DNA from: Beta vulgaris subsp. vulgaris
Lineage: Eukaryota > Streptophyta > Magnoliopsida > Caryophyllales > Amaranthaceae
Length of the DNA: 64,000 nt
Assembly (NCBI RefSeq): GCF_026745355.1
Contig: NC_079203.1
Location: 45,240,081 to 45,304,080, forward strand
Direction of reading: 5' to 3'
The notes beneath the pieces are model-generated. The model made no database searches, was not told the origin of the DNA, and saw only the letters and a list, made by a program, of their open reading frames with translations. This document shows, piece after piece, positions 1 to 12,200 of the stretch. A program made the position numbers and the translations under genes. Every line of letters begins with the position of its first letter. The stretch's first letter is position 1.

Positions 1-600
1 TTTGAAAGTTGAAAAAAACCTAACAAAATCAAACTACTACCCAACTCTTCTCATTCCCAACTAAGTTGAAACAAAAAAAAATCAGATTCTTTGAAAGTTG
101 AAACAAAAATAAGTAAATAACCCTAACAAAATCGAACAAAACCCCAACAAAATGGAACAAAAACCTAACAAAATCAAACTCACCGTAGTCACCGAAGTCC
201 GAACACCGGCGAGTCGGCGACTGCGACTCAGTGACGCGACGTCTCGACTGACCGCTACTCCGCTGCGACCGGCGCTGCTACAGTGCACTACTACCCAAAT
301 TAGTCACTTTGCGTCTGTGGGCCTTTGGCACTAGCATAGTAGCACTACTACCCGTAATTGTTTCGTTGCGGCGCTGCTAGCCTGCTACTGTGCGTCGGCA
401 AACTCCCGCCTCACCGGCGTCGCGCGTCGGCGCGGCTTGTTGGTTGCTGCTAGACTTAGGGTTTCTTTTTCGCCAAGGAGAAAGAGGGAGAAAGAGGAAG
501 GTTCTGGCCTTGGTTTAGTGCGCGTGTAACAAAGGCCCTATTGGAGACAAAGTCGCGCTGAGATTCAAAAGTGATTCAAAATCTGAAAAAAGGTATGTAC
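1..600. other. AAC-rich repeats and GC-rich segment, no gene recognised
   Basis: Positions 1-180 are built from loosely repeated 'tttgaaagttgaaac' and 'cctaacaaaatc' words. Positions 190-430 are locally GC- and CpG-rich with many CGAC/GGCG words. Short frames exist on both strands (about 60-68 codons) but show no recognisable domain, and the leucine-rich minus frame simply reads the repeat. A 'tagggttt' telo-box-like word near 450 is common in plant leaders. This could be the 5' end of a gene lying outside the window or part of a transposon; neither can be shown. Confidence 0.3.
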
Positions 601-1379
601 ATGCATGTAAGACTCGATCGATTTGACCCATTGGTTCAATTGGCCAAAACTTTCGTTCCTTTCTAATTCCCAATTATTTCCAATTTCGCTACTATTTATC
701 AAAACATCTCATTTAATGTTAATTCGTATAATTTCTCTATCTTACTATCTCATACTCAGAATCTCATCTTTTATATGACTTGAAAGTTGAGAATATACAT
801 TATAAATTATATATAATTTTTCATGTTTCTATGTCAGATTTGGATGCACTTTAGTTTTGTAATGGAAGTTTAGAAAGTTACATTGTACTATTGGAGAAAG
901 TCACAAGTTCCTAACTATTATAAAGAGTTAAGAACAAACCTCTCTAATAAGAGTTTGAGTAGACTAACAAAATGCCCTTGCATATTTTACACACTTCCCC
1001 AAACGGCCAAACCCTCGTATCATTTTAAAAAAACTCTATTGTTATGAACAAATTTTGTTCTTAGTAAGGACGTTCGATGTCCCTCAACATCACAATCGAT
1101 CTTTAATTTGTTGTGGTAGTTTATCAGGATAGTTTTTAGCTTTTCTCTAAAAATGTAACTTTTATTTAGACAATTTGGGTAGTTTTGGACGCTTTTAATG
1201 TTGTACCAGTTTCAATTGTTGAATTAATTTTAGTTTAAAGGAGTTTGCCAAAAAAAAAAATGAAACCAAACCAAACAAATAATCCAAAATAACCCGACGT
1301 CAAAATAACCACTTTATTTGAAATCCATCCTTTTTGCAAATCTACAAATAGCCAAAAATTAAAATAGTGCATGATCAAA
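601..1379. other. AT-rich intergenic DNA, nothing recognised
   Basis: No open frame of meaningful length, RNA gene or clear repeat boundary was found between the GC-rich segment and the first SINE. Confidence 0.5.
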
Positions 1380-1396
1380 GTGCAACAAGTGATGAG

Positions 1397-1568
1397 AATC
1401 ATGTAGGAGCCCAATGATTGGAGCTCCCACCTCCCAACCTCATGGTCGGGAGTTTGACAGTCTCTGATTTCTGAAAGTTTCCTTATGGGTTGGGATCCCC
1501 TTCTTACCCCTTAGCTCATGAAGGATGAGCCTACTTAGATCAGTAAATTACCGAATCAAAAAAAAAAA
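1397..1568 (+). mobile_element. tRNA-type SINE with 17-bp target duplication
   Basis: A 172-bp segment ends in an 11-A tail and is flanked by exact copies of gtgcaacaagtgatgag at 1380-1396 and 1569-1585. That is the signature of target-primed retroposition. The interior contains a degenerate Pol III B-box-like stretch (ggtcgggagtttgaca) and ends in 'aattaccgaatc' before the A tail, resembling the end of the SINE at 18782-19000. The exact duplication suggests a fairly recent insertion. Confidence 0.8.
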
Positions 1569-1585
1569 GTGCAACAAGTGATGAG

Positions 1586-1697
1586 GGAGAGGTGGTAGCT
1601 CACTGGAGTACCACCTCAAATTTCGAGATATTGCACAGGAGATAGCTTTATACTCGGCCTCTAAGCTGGTGTATCCAGCATGCTAGTAGCCTAACAA
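1586..1697 (+). mobile_element. Truncated SINE head
   Basis: The segment begins with ggtggtagctcactggagta (A-box-like) and runs to 'gctagtagcctaacaa'. It matches the minus-strand SINE at 35328-35473 over most of its length, but the tail and A-run are missing. The SINE at 1397-1568 sits directly next to its 5' end. Confidence 0.6.
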
Positions 1698-1838
1698 TTC
1701 CTCTTTAATCTCTTAACATTTCTATTATATAATGCAACTCTATAGGAGTTTGGAGTCCTCTTAAAATACCTTAAATGCTCTTTATTTTTAAAAATATATT
1801 TTACAATTTGACGTTGACAGAGTATAATTGTTGTACAT

Positions 1839-1857
1839 CTTTTTTTTTTTTGAAGGG
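1839..1857 (-). mobile_element. 19-bp poly-T micro-insertion with 12-bp duplication
   Basis: The inserted bases are c, a 12-T run, then gaaggg. They are flanked by attgttgtacat at 1827-1838 and again at 1858-1869. Read on the minus strand this is six bases followed by an A tail between target duplications, i.e. an extremely 5'-truncated retroposition product. Confidence 0.6.
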
Positions 1858-2085
1858 ATTGTTGTACATTTTTTAAAATTTCAAACATACATTACGTGCA
1901 TTTGAATTTGAGTAAGACACTATTATTTTTGAAATTTGGACTTATTTTTAATTCAGTTCACTTAATTTCAGTTCAGTTTCTCTCCGTCCAAAATAATGAG
2001 GCCTACTTATCCTTAAGCATATTGTGGATTCAAAGTTAAACAACTCGCGAGCTTGCTAGACTCGTTACCACCCTTGATTATCTTA

Positions 2086-2485
2086 TCTCTATTATATAAG
2101 CCAAGACGGAGCTACGGTGTCCCCCCAATGAAATGTCTTTTTTATCCTTAGCTAAATATATATGTTTAATTGGACATTCAGATTTTGTACAATTATATCA
2201 TATCCTAATTTAAAAATGGGTCAAATTTTCCAATAATAAACTAAATAAGCATTAACACAAAAAACTTGACATAATGAAAAAAAATAGTTACTCTATAACA
2301 AAAATTACAAATTTAATTTGACTTCAAAACTTTACCTCTAAATGTTTATCTCAATTTCTAAAACTTTTTTAATTACAAAGGTTTGTATAACAATAATTAT
2401 AAATCACACTTTTATAATTACACTCTGATAAAATTTATTAAGAATAGACTTAAACAATCGACACACCGCCTGCATAAAAGACTAG
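2086..2485 (+). mobile_element. Short non-autonomous Helitron
   Basis: The 400-bp segment starts with TCTCTATTATATAAG immediately after an A (2085) and ends ...ctgcataaaagaCTAG immediately before a T (2486). A|TC...CTRR|T is the diagnostic Helitron boundary pattern. It has no coding capacity and is AT-rich. It lies directly upstream of the RCC1-type gene. Boundaries rest on termini only, with no comparison to an empty site. Confidence 0.6.
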
Positions 2486-2502
2486 TTTATCTTATGATAA
2501 GC

Positions 2503-2511
2503 TTTATATAA
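2503..2511 (+). promoter_or_regulatory. Candidate TATA box of the RCC1-type gene
   Basis: The motif tttatataa lies 107 bp before the start codon and only 17 bp after the Helitron 3' end. The spacing is plausible for a plant core promoter with a leader of about 75 bp. No transcript data support it. Confidence 0.4.
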
Positions 2512-2618
2512 CCACAAAGCTACTCTCTAAAGTCTTAAAGTCTTTATGCTCATCATAACTCATAAGCCAAATTTAAGTTGTCATCTCTTCTTGCTTCATA
2601 GTCATACTGTGCTGTGTC

Positions 2619-5600
2619 ATGGAGACTCCTGAAGTACCAATCCGCAACCCAGCACACAAGATCATAGCCGTTACCGCAGGCGAAGCTCACACTCTCGCTC
2701 TTTCCGGTAACCTCAATTTTCCCATCAATTTTTTCAATACAATTATGGACTTACTTCTAATATTAATGGGTATAATATGCTATAAAAATGGTGACCCAAA
2801 TAAATTGGGACAGAGGTTGGGAAGGTATTTTCATGGGGACGAGGCACATTTGGACGACTTGGAAATGGTTCTGAATCCGATGAGAGTTTTCCGGTGCCCA
2901 TAAAATTGGATAATGATGGGTCCCTCAATGAAAAGCCCCTCAATTTTGTGGGTATTGCTGCTGGTGCTTATCACAGTCTTGCCCTTGCTGGTAATGTAAT
3001 TCTATTATGTTTTTATTGTTTACACTCTTGTTTATAGTTTTTATGATTGTTTATGAAGTGTAATTCTTGATTTAGAGTATTTTCTGTACTGGGTATATCA
3101 TGTTTCTTGTGAATTTAAGTTCAGGTAGCTTGATTGAATAGGTGTTTGGAGGTGGGGCTTGAGTTTTGAGGCCGGCGTGCCGGGTGTTGGTGCCCGTTAA
3201 TGGGGTTATATGTATCATAAAAGTTTTGTGACAAAACAAAGAAAGATTTTGGTAGTCTAGTTTTGTTTAACTTGAGGTTTGAAGTTGGTATGTGTTGGTA
3301 TTTTAGTATTCTTTTGGTTGGTGTAGGAGTTTTAGTCATCAAAAAAGAACTTGAATGGTCCCGGTTCACAATACTTATTGTGCACCGAAGATCTTTTGAT
3401 ATAATCCGTTTTTGTTTGATATAGTCAGTTTTTATATGATATAGTCACCTTTTATATAGTCAGTTTTTATACTTTATAGTTAACTATTCGTATGACATAG
3501 ACATTTTTTTTCCAAATATAGTCATTTTTGTGTGATAAAGTCAGTTTGGGTGCACAATAAGTTACTGTGAATCCGGTCCACCCAAGACGTTTTGTTTAGT
3601 CATGGGAGACTTGGCTTGTTGTGATTGCTTTAGTATGTGGTGATATAATCAAGTTATCTACAAGGTTTAGTTGAGTTGTGAACTAGTCAGCAAGACTAAT
3701 GTCTGATTGGTCTTGAATTGTTGTTAGTCTAATATTGCTTCTCATGTTCGGCTTAAGTTAAAGTTTGAGATTGTTCAATCATGTAATATTGTCGAAGTTC
3801 TAGTCTCTTATTGCTTGTTTCCTCTATTAAGAGTTCAAGTAGTTGCTTCATAATCTACCTACAGGAGTAGAAGTTGTGGAACCTAAGGGCCTGTCCTATT
3901 CAACTGATTTTCAGTTTTATAATCAGTGCTTCTGAATTAATTGGAACTGTTTTTCATACCTAATTGCAACTTACTGTAAATTTTCTTAACATATTTAAAC
4001 TTATAACTGTATCAAATATGTCAAAAAAGTTGAATGAAATGTTATCTAAACTTATCCGAACTTAATTAACTTATACTTGAAGTTTATAAAACAAGTCAAA
4101 TTAAGTTGAACGGAACATTATCTAAGAGGGGATAAGAAATTGGCTTGTGAACTTACTACCACTAGGACCTTGCTGACCAGCTTCAATGCCCGCCTGCAGG
4201 TGAGCAAAATTATTCCTTTTTTTGTTCATTTTATAAATTAATTAAATATCTGGCCATACCACCTCAATTTTGTTGGACATAACATTTTTCTAGCAAGACG
4301 AAACCTATTATCCTAAGTACCACCTCAATTTTGCTGGACATAACATTTTTCTCAATTGGATAAAATTTTATGCATAAATGATTGTTTAGCTTCGCAGTAT
4401 GCCTTAAACATGGGTCCAAAGTTATGGAGTATTCAGTTTGATTTTTGTATGCTTCAAGCTGGAGCTATTACTAAGTTGTCGATCAAAATGATCATCTTTA
4501 ATTTTGGTTCTAAATTGATTGCAGATGATGGATCAGTGTGGTGCTGGGGCTACAATACCTGTATTATTCTCAGCTCAATTGCTTTTTTATATCTCAATCA
4601 TTGTTAGCTATTTAACTGACAATTTGACAATTGATAGATAGCCAACTTGGATTTGATGGAGATAATGTATCAGTTCCCCGTCAATTAGATAAGTTACTTC
4701 AGTTAGATTCTCCCCGATCTCTCGGTGATGACTCAAAGGGTAAGAGTAAACATCCGTTGAAGGTAAGGGCAAAAAATCTATTTCTTTTTGCAGAGGCAAT
4801 AAAGAATAATAGATTTTGATATAAACTTCTGCATCGTTTCACGATTACAGGTTTGTGCAATTGAAGCGGGTGGAATGATGTCAGTAGCAATTGATAACCT
4901 TGGGGCACTCTGGATGTGGGGAAACATCCCACAACAAAGCAGTCCTGAAGATGATGCATTCTCACTTGGAAGTGTTCCGACCCCAGTCCCCATGTTTGAT
5001 TTTTATGGTCACACAGTTGTTAAGGTAGCATGTGGAAACGAGCATATTGTTGCTTTAGTTAGTGCTGGTGAAAAGCACGTTGGTGATGACCTTGTGTGTT
5101 ACACTTGGGGGAACAATATGCATGGTCAACTGGGGTTGGGAGATACAGAGAGTAGATTACATCCTCAAGCTGTTGCGCAGTTCAGCGAGGGATCTGCTTG
5201 GAGAGCTTATGAGGTGGCATGTGGAGCTTTTCATACTGTTGTGCTTAGTCTTAAGAAGCGCCCAAGTGATACGTTAGAAAGTGTCTGTTGGACATTTGGC
5301 CTTGGAGAAAATGGTCAGCTCGGACATGGTATTGTTGGCAATTTATTTGTGATCCAAAATTATTCTCAAGTTTATGTCTTTATTATAGAAGTATTTCAGA
5401 CGTATGTTAATTTAATGAAATCAATTTTTCAACATTCTTTGTGTAATAGGTACCACCCAGAGTGTCTCACTCCCTGAACCTGCTAGAGAATTACCAGAAA
5501 ATGCGTATTTTGTTTCTGTAGATTGTGGATTATTTCATACAAGTGTAGTTTCATCTGCTGGGGAAGTGTGGTCATGGGGAATGGAAAAAGGTCTAGGACT

Positions 5601-6267
5601 TTGCCCAGATGTGAGTTTTTCAGGAATTGATCACGGAGATGCAATCTTGCCATTGCAAATCTTATGTAATAGGCCACAGGGGCCAAAATTTCCTGAACCT
5701 GTAGGAATTGCATGTGGGGCAGCCCACACTGTCCTTGTTGCAGATGATGGTTATAAGCTTTGGTCTTGGGGACGAGGAAGGAGTGGAGTTCTTGGTGACG
5801 GGAAGGGTAGTGATTCTTATTCTCCGTCAATGGTTTTATGGCCCCCACTATCAGAAGATTTCAAAGACGGGCTGAATTCTCCGGACACGGAGTCAAAGAA
5901 GCCTGAAAAAAAAGCCGAGGTGACAGAGGTGGATGAAAAGGTGTCTCCGACATTGGAAGAGATGAAACGTTTGCAGTCAAAACTTTCAGTGATGGAGCGC
6001 TATGTAACCATTCTTCATGGCTCACTTTTTGGACGGCCTTTTGAAGAAAGAGAGATTCCAGCCTCATTGCTCGAGTCTGATTCTTTCGATGTTTCAGAAG
6101 CATGGAAGACTATGTTAGAGGCAGCAGACCGTAAAGAGCTAAGGCGTTTAGAGATGTTCTATGGAAATATGCTTGATGGGGTCAAGGATAAGATAATGAA
6201 GAGGAAGATTCAAGAGATTGTGAGGGAATGCCTGCAGTCTTCAAGTACTCCTACTACTCAATATTGA
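2619..6267 (+). CDS. RCC1-repeat family protein (beta-propeller), 6 exons
   Basis: Exons, read from splice sites and phase: 2619-2706, 2814-2990, 4525-4560, 4638-4762, 4851-5328, 5450-6267. They join to 1722 nt, a 573-aa protein. RCC1 signatures repeat along it: AGEAHTLAL (residues about 21-29), VFSWGRGTFGRLGNG, AAGAYHSLAL, VWCWGYNT, YTWGNNMHGQLGLGD, CGAFHTVVLS, VWSWGMEKGLGL, CGAAHTVLV and LWSWGRGRSGVLGDG. Together these make a seven-bladed propeller-type domain. The last ~110 residues form a charged helical tail (EEMKRLQSKLSVMERYVTIL...) predicted to be a coiled coil, as seen in some plant RCC1 proteins of similar length. Family members range from Ran exchange factors to photoreceptors such as UVR8; which role applies here is not shown. 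It lacks the UVR8 GWRHT pattern in what I can read. The start ATG is the first after the TATA box. Confidence 0.88.
3357..3579. mobile_element. MITE-like inverted-repeat element in RCC1 intron 2
   Basis: The left end (ggtcccggttcacaata...ttattgtgcacc) and right end (gggtgcacaataa...tgtgaatccggtcc) are imperfect inverted copies about 30 bp long. The interior repeats a 'gatatagtcagttttta' word four to five times. There is no coding capacity. The target duplication was not resolved, so the superfamily is unknown. Confidence 0.55.
3889..4140. repeat. Possible MITE rich in aactga/tcaact words
   Basis: The segment starts 'gggcctgtcctattcaact' and ends 'agttgaacggaacattatct'. The outermost bases are weakly inverted. 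Composition resembles the aactga-rich segments at 19030-19420 and 57780-58075. Boundaries are uncertain. Confidence 0.3.
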
Positions 6268-8440
6268 TTTTCTGAAAGTAGAAAAAGCTAGACATGGTAC
6301 ACATTACACGTCTATTAATCTTTGTATTTATTTTCGATGATATGGCCATACAAATGCAGTAATAATTACTCTATATATATGATCAATAAGGGGATTTTGT
6401 AGGTTTGCCATTTGCCAACAAAATTTTTGTAGCTTGTCTATCAGTACAGTGTGTATATTGTATATCAGAAAACATTTAAATTACATTGTAGCCTTGCAAT
6501 TGTGCATCAATCCGTGTATCAGTTAAACATGAAGGTTGGAGTAATGACAAGTTTGGACCAATTTTCAAAGATTTTACAAAAAAGAGGAAAGCATTATATA
6601 AACTAAGCAAGGGTGGTTTTAGTGCAACACAACTCCATATAGGAGGAAATTAGTTATTAGGTTAGGTCCTTAAATTTTCATGTCAAAAGAGTAGCATCTA
6701 ATGTCGTATATTTCATTGGTTAGAACTTTACTGTGTCAAAACTTGAGGTCATGTGATTGAATTTTATATGGAACATGTTTCTGATTTTTAATGTATGTTG
6801 ATGACATAGAACAAAACAACTAAAAGGATAGTGTCACTTGCTGTGTAGACTTATTTAAGAACGTTTTTTTAATATATTTGTATAGATACTCCGTAAAATT
6901 CTTGGTCTGCTACATTATGAGGAATCTTATTGGAAGCAACATTCCTAAGTTCTCTGGTTGGCATAAAGAGAAAAATGCAAATGTTCTTTCATCAACGAGT
7001 TTCTAATTGAAAACAGAGAAATATGATATGAAAGCTCAAAGATGATACCTTTTGGAACTTAATCACAGGTCAAGCTGGTCAAAATTTGATATGCGTGTCG
7101 CGCACCTAACAAAAATAATTTCCTAACTAACCTCCTAACTATGTAGTAGGACAAGTCAAGGTCGAATCCACAGAGACAAACTGTATCAAACACTAGAAAT
7201 CTCGACTCAAATCAACTAAACAAGTGATAAAAAACGGTGAAGTAGATGTTGAACTAATAATAACGCTAACTATGACAGCTAATAAAAACACACGAGGTAA
7301 AATCAATCCATAAAAGCACCTAGAATTAAGTATCCTCACTAGCACAAATAATACATGAATATTTCTTATGCCAATAAACATAATCAATGATCCAAAAGGA
7401 GTAATGCACCTTATAAATATCAAAGACCTCTATTGAGTACCTATGGCTACTCTAAACAAGCAATCATACCTATTTCCATGGAATCATGCAAGAAAGAGAC
7501 ATTAATTAAACATGGCATCACAAACAAATTCCTAGTAATCCTATCTACTTATTACCATAGAGATATTCATACTCTTGATTGAATCAACAAATCTATCTAG
7601 ATTCAATTCTCAATGAAAAAAAGACACAAGGAATCAATTCAAAATCAGCTATCCCTAGTATGATAATGAGTATAAGCACAATTCAATCAAGCAAGGACAA
7701 TTAATCACATCCAATTGGGATTATGAAAAGGATTCATGAATTAATCATTGCTAGGGTTCAACTTAACCCTAGATTATAGAACTACTCACTCATAATTGAA
7801 ATAATAAAGCAATTGAGAAAAAGACATAATAATAAAGGAAGAGAGGAAATTAGGAAAACTTAGTCTTTACTTGAATGGATCAAACTTGTAGAATTCAAGG
7901 TTCAATAATGGAGTTTAATCTCAAAAAGCTCTCTGAAAAGTAATACTCAATTTTTTAATAATGAAAAACTGCTCAAAAGTATGTTTTAATAAAACCTAAT
8001 ATCGCTTACATAAACTAGAAAAGGAAATAATTAAGTCGCGAAAATAAGGCGAGTAGAATGCTCAAAGTATGCAATCAGATCTAAGATGCACTAAAAACTT
8101 CATTAGAATGAGACCTAATACCTACCTACATGCAACTAAAAACCGATTTATCAGTATTTAAGTGGGATCAAATTCTTTATAATAATATTCTTCCAATGGT
8201 TCACTTTGAGAAAGATGTGGTAAGTAGAACTTGGGGTTGAATTTTCATGTCTACATGTTTCTACTTAGTTGCTCTTTTACATCAAAAAAGTTAGGAGAAA
8301 TATGTTGGAATAATCAGGAGTACTATTTGAGGAACAAAACTATGGATTTGTAAAACTAGAATTGTCCCTTATTGGAGGACAAGTAGTGTTGTCTATTATA
8401 TTTAACCTTAACCATAATCTAATAGGAACTAAGTTAACCC
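6268..8440. other. 3' UTR of RCC1 gene, then AT-rich intergenic DNA
   Basis: The first few hundred bases after the stop are probably 3' UTR. Around 7070-7190 there is 'caagtcaaggtcgaatccacagagac', a phrase resembling dispersed plant repeats, so part of 7070-8160 may be a degraded retroelement. No coding frame in it could be recognised. Confidence 0.35.
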
Positions 8441-8479
8441 ATTCTAATTGATAATTTTTCTACTTTCATTCATCCCATA

Positions 8480-8670
8480 TCTAGCAAATACAGATAGAAA
8501 CTCTATTCATATCCCCTCAAAAATGAAAAAGTCTCACATTAATCAATATTGATAGAAACCCTACTCGTATCTCCTTGAAAAGGTAATATCCTCCTTGTAT
8601 CCACCTCGAAAATTAAAAAAAGGAAAAAAACCTACACGCAAGCCCCTCAAAAACGAAAATCCTAATTTGT
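8480..8670. repeat. Degenerate direct repeat
   Basis: Three to four diverged copies of 'gatagaaaccctactcgtatctcctcaaaaacgaaaa' follow one another with a unit near 50-70 bp. The segment is non-coding. Confidence 0.4.
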
Positions 8671-8819
8671 TAAATTTTTTGTTAGCTACATAGAGAGATA
8701 AACGATATGAACCTCACAAATTAAAGTTACAGAAATACCCTACTCCAATTTAAGACAAAATTTTAACTAACTAGAGTTAATTTTTCCAAATATCAATACT
8801 AAATCACCAATTTGTAAAT

Positions 8820-9055
8820 GGTGCACACATTCGTATGGTGAGGAAGGTGCATACATGAACATGGCTAACAAGCCAAATGAACATGAATAACAAGTCAAAT
8901 AAACACATATACATAAATAACATGAATAACAAGTCAAATAAACATATGTACATCTTTATTAGTATATATGTTCATTAATATTGATTTTTATATTCATAAG
9001 TTAACGCTTGACATCGTGGGGACCTTACTCAACATACGGATATCATATGTGCACC
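8820..9055. mobile_element. MITE-like element upstream of NUP85
   Basis: The left end ggtgcacacattcgtatggtg and the reverse complement of the right end (ggtgcacatatgatatccgta) match imperfectly over about 30 bp. The interior has repeated 'catgaataacaagtcaaataaaca'. It is 236 bp, non-coding, and ends 210 bp before the NUP85 start codon. No clear target duplication was seen. Confidence 0.5.
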
Positions 9056-9264
9056 TACTAATTTGCACCAAATCACTAACAGAGTAACAGTCTAACACTA
9101 AAAAAAAAAAGTTTAAAAATAGGATAAAAGGTCCACACAGCACTTGTGCGAGTCAAATTACAGAACGAAAAGCACACTCGGGTAGTCGTCACTTCTAAAA
9201 AAACCCCCCCAAATTCAAAACCCTAACTAAACCTCTCACATCCCAAAACCATTTTCCGGCGAAT

Positions 9265-12200
9265 ATGCCGGCACCGGCACCACATTCCGACGAACAATTC
9301 TCTCTCCTCCCACTCACTCCAACTTCCTCACAACAACAACCAGTAGTTTACCCTCTTCACCACTCTCTCTCCTCCCCAATTTCTCGCATTGCCATTAGCT
9401 GGTCTCGCGGAAACTCTCTCCGACTCTCTCTCCTCTCTCACCCTTCAATCAGCACAGAACAACCAAACGAAGGCGATGAATCTTCTGGAGGAAGTGTAGT
9501 TGAGGTGAAGCTCGCATCCGAAAATGGCGGAATTGATGATAATGCGCGTTGGAGGAAGATCGTTTATGGCTCCGTTGCTCCGTTTGCGATGTTTCAGAAT
9601 CGTAAGAATTCGACATTCGCGTTCTCGAAGGTTCCTTCTGGAGCTTTGTCAAATGCTGACTGGTATGTTGAAGTGTGGTTGTTTGCGTTGTTTGTGTGTG
9701 ATTTAGTTGAACTTTAGTTGGTTTTTGTTCCGTGTTTCGATTTCGTTACTGGATTATGGAATGTTTTGAGTGTTAAGTAATGCTGATGAATTCAATTTCT
9801 TTGAATTTGAGTTGAATATTTTATGAAGTTTAGCCTTTTCTAGTGGTGATGTTGGATATTGGAATTGTCTGGTTAAAATATTTGGGTTTCCGTTTAGCCG
9901 ATTATCCAAATTGAATTGATGATATGATTTACATATTTGGATAAATTTGTGTTTTTGGTGTGTTAGTGGTTTTTTGTCACATGTACTTAATACTGCATTG
10001 CTGAAGAGAAAATCAGATACAAAGCTAGATTACTTTATAATCCATTGACCACTGATTGATGCTAGTAGCGGAGATTCAATGATGAATTGGGCACGTTTGG
10101 GAGATTTGAGTTCAGTTCAAATCTTTTGCTTTTGCTTCCGCGTTTTGTTTCTTTTCCTGATATGCGAAAATGTTTATCTAGGTCCGTCTAACTTGGATAT
10201 GTGATGTGCACTTAAAGGATGATTGGAGAAGGGGATGAGGAATGGTGAATCAGCTAACAGAAACTCTGTGTTTTTACCGGCTAATCCTTTCAAATGTGAG
10301 TCTATTGGTGGTAATTGAAAATTAAAGGTAGTTGGAGGGTTTCAAAGTCAGAGCTTGCTCATAACTAACAAGAAATAATTTGATGTTATCCACATTAAGC
10401 AGGACTGCTGGACACTAGGGATCCAAGTATTTTGAACAAACTTTAATCACTTCTAGAACGTGGAACAATATCCAAAATCTTTATTTCAAGTAGGTTACTT
10501 TAGTGTTCTTTCACCTTCACTTGTAGCCATGACTTAAAACCCCAAAACTCATTATGATTTTACATCTTTCTCTAAGCATGAATATCCACTATATAATTTT
10601 CTAAACCATCGACTTTTAGAACGTGGAACAATATCCAAAATCTTTATTTCAAGTAGGTTACTTTAGAGTTCTTTCACCTTCACTTGTAGCCATGACTAAA
10701 AACCCCAAGACTCATAATGATTTTACATCTTTCTGTGAGCATATATATCCACTATATAATTTTCTAAACCATCAACCTGACATTTGGTCCTTGAAGACAC
10801 CCTTTGTTTGGTGCATCAATTTGTTCTACTTATATTTTGCTTCTCGTTCAAGGAATTCTTGCAGTATGATAGGTTCTAATTGGCTATTTTGGGACTCTAC
10901 TGTGTGCAGTTTCTCTTTAATTTGCTTCTGGTTTGTTAATTAGTGTTAAGTTCTGTTATGTTTATGAATATCCTTCTCTTGTTACACTGAGTGAGTTGCA
11001 TGCATTCTGGTTTTTGAAGTTGTCATTCACAATTTTAGAGATCGTCAGGTGGGAGTATGTCATGGAGTACAGTAAAGAGATAAACTCACTTCTTGGTACA
11101 ACAAAGTCAACAGCTAGTTTGACTTTTGAGGATCCGGGAGAACTTCTAATGGTAATTATGTGCATTTTTTTATTTTTTATTTTTTATTTTTTTATTTTTA
11201 TGTGCTGACATGCTGGTGGAAGTAATCAAAGAATAAGATTCTATTTTGATCTGCATATAATTGTTTCGTCTTCACTCTTCAGTAATGTCCTCTTCTTAAT
11301 AAATTTGTGTTCTCTTATACCCTTGATCGTTTAGGTAGATGAGGAGCGAACCACTTTAAAGGCTGCATGGGAGCTACTAGAACTTTTCTACGCAGACAAA
11401 CAGTCTCAAGCTTGGCTTCCCGAACGTCTAGTTGATTGGCTAGCTGTAAAGATCCTCATTTAGCATTCTTATTTAAAGTTTTTGAATTGTACTAGTACTG
11501 GCAATTAGTACGCTGTCTGAACTCTGGTGTCCTGTTATCTGTTTTGTTCTATCAGGACTATGATAACCTATTCTCAGAAACTGAATCTACGGTGTATTCA
11601 AAACTTGTGGATTTGCAGCATCATCTCATGCACTTACAGGTAATTCTCCTATGCTTACGTGTTCCTCCTTGACGCCTTTCTAATACGAAATAGAATCAAA
11701 TATTTGAGGTGACCAACTTTCAACTTGGCGTTACCGAGTTCTTTGATTTTGCATGAGTGCCACTATTGTAGAGGCAAAGTTAGATGATTAAACTACCTCG
11801 GAGTTTGGCAAATAGTGTATCTGATTTTTTTTTCATGCATTTATGCAGGCAATTGAGGATGATCCGAAGTACTGGGAGTGTTTGTCGTCAGCGCTAGCAC
11901 TTGGCTGGTTAGATATTGTGGTATGTAAATGGGGCGAAGCAGCTTGTATGCCTTTGATGAGCATGGCCTGATTTAAAGCTCTTTAATTGCTGCTTGCAGG
12001 TCAAACTGCTGCGTCTACATGGGTCTTATCAACTTGAACAGCTTGGAAGACGTGAGGTGAGGAAGTTATCTGCTCTTATTTCTGGTTCCACTGAGCTTAT
12101 GAATATTTTCTTTTGCTGCTTCAGTTGTGCTCACTTGTTTCTGTATTATTAAGCTTGATGTCCTTGTAACCTTATTTAGGAGTAATTGTTTACCCCGTTA

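Noticed and set aside
82..334. Overlapping short frames on both strands near the left edge
   Set aside because: Low complexity, no homology recognised, no splice or codon signal.
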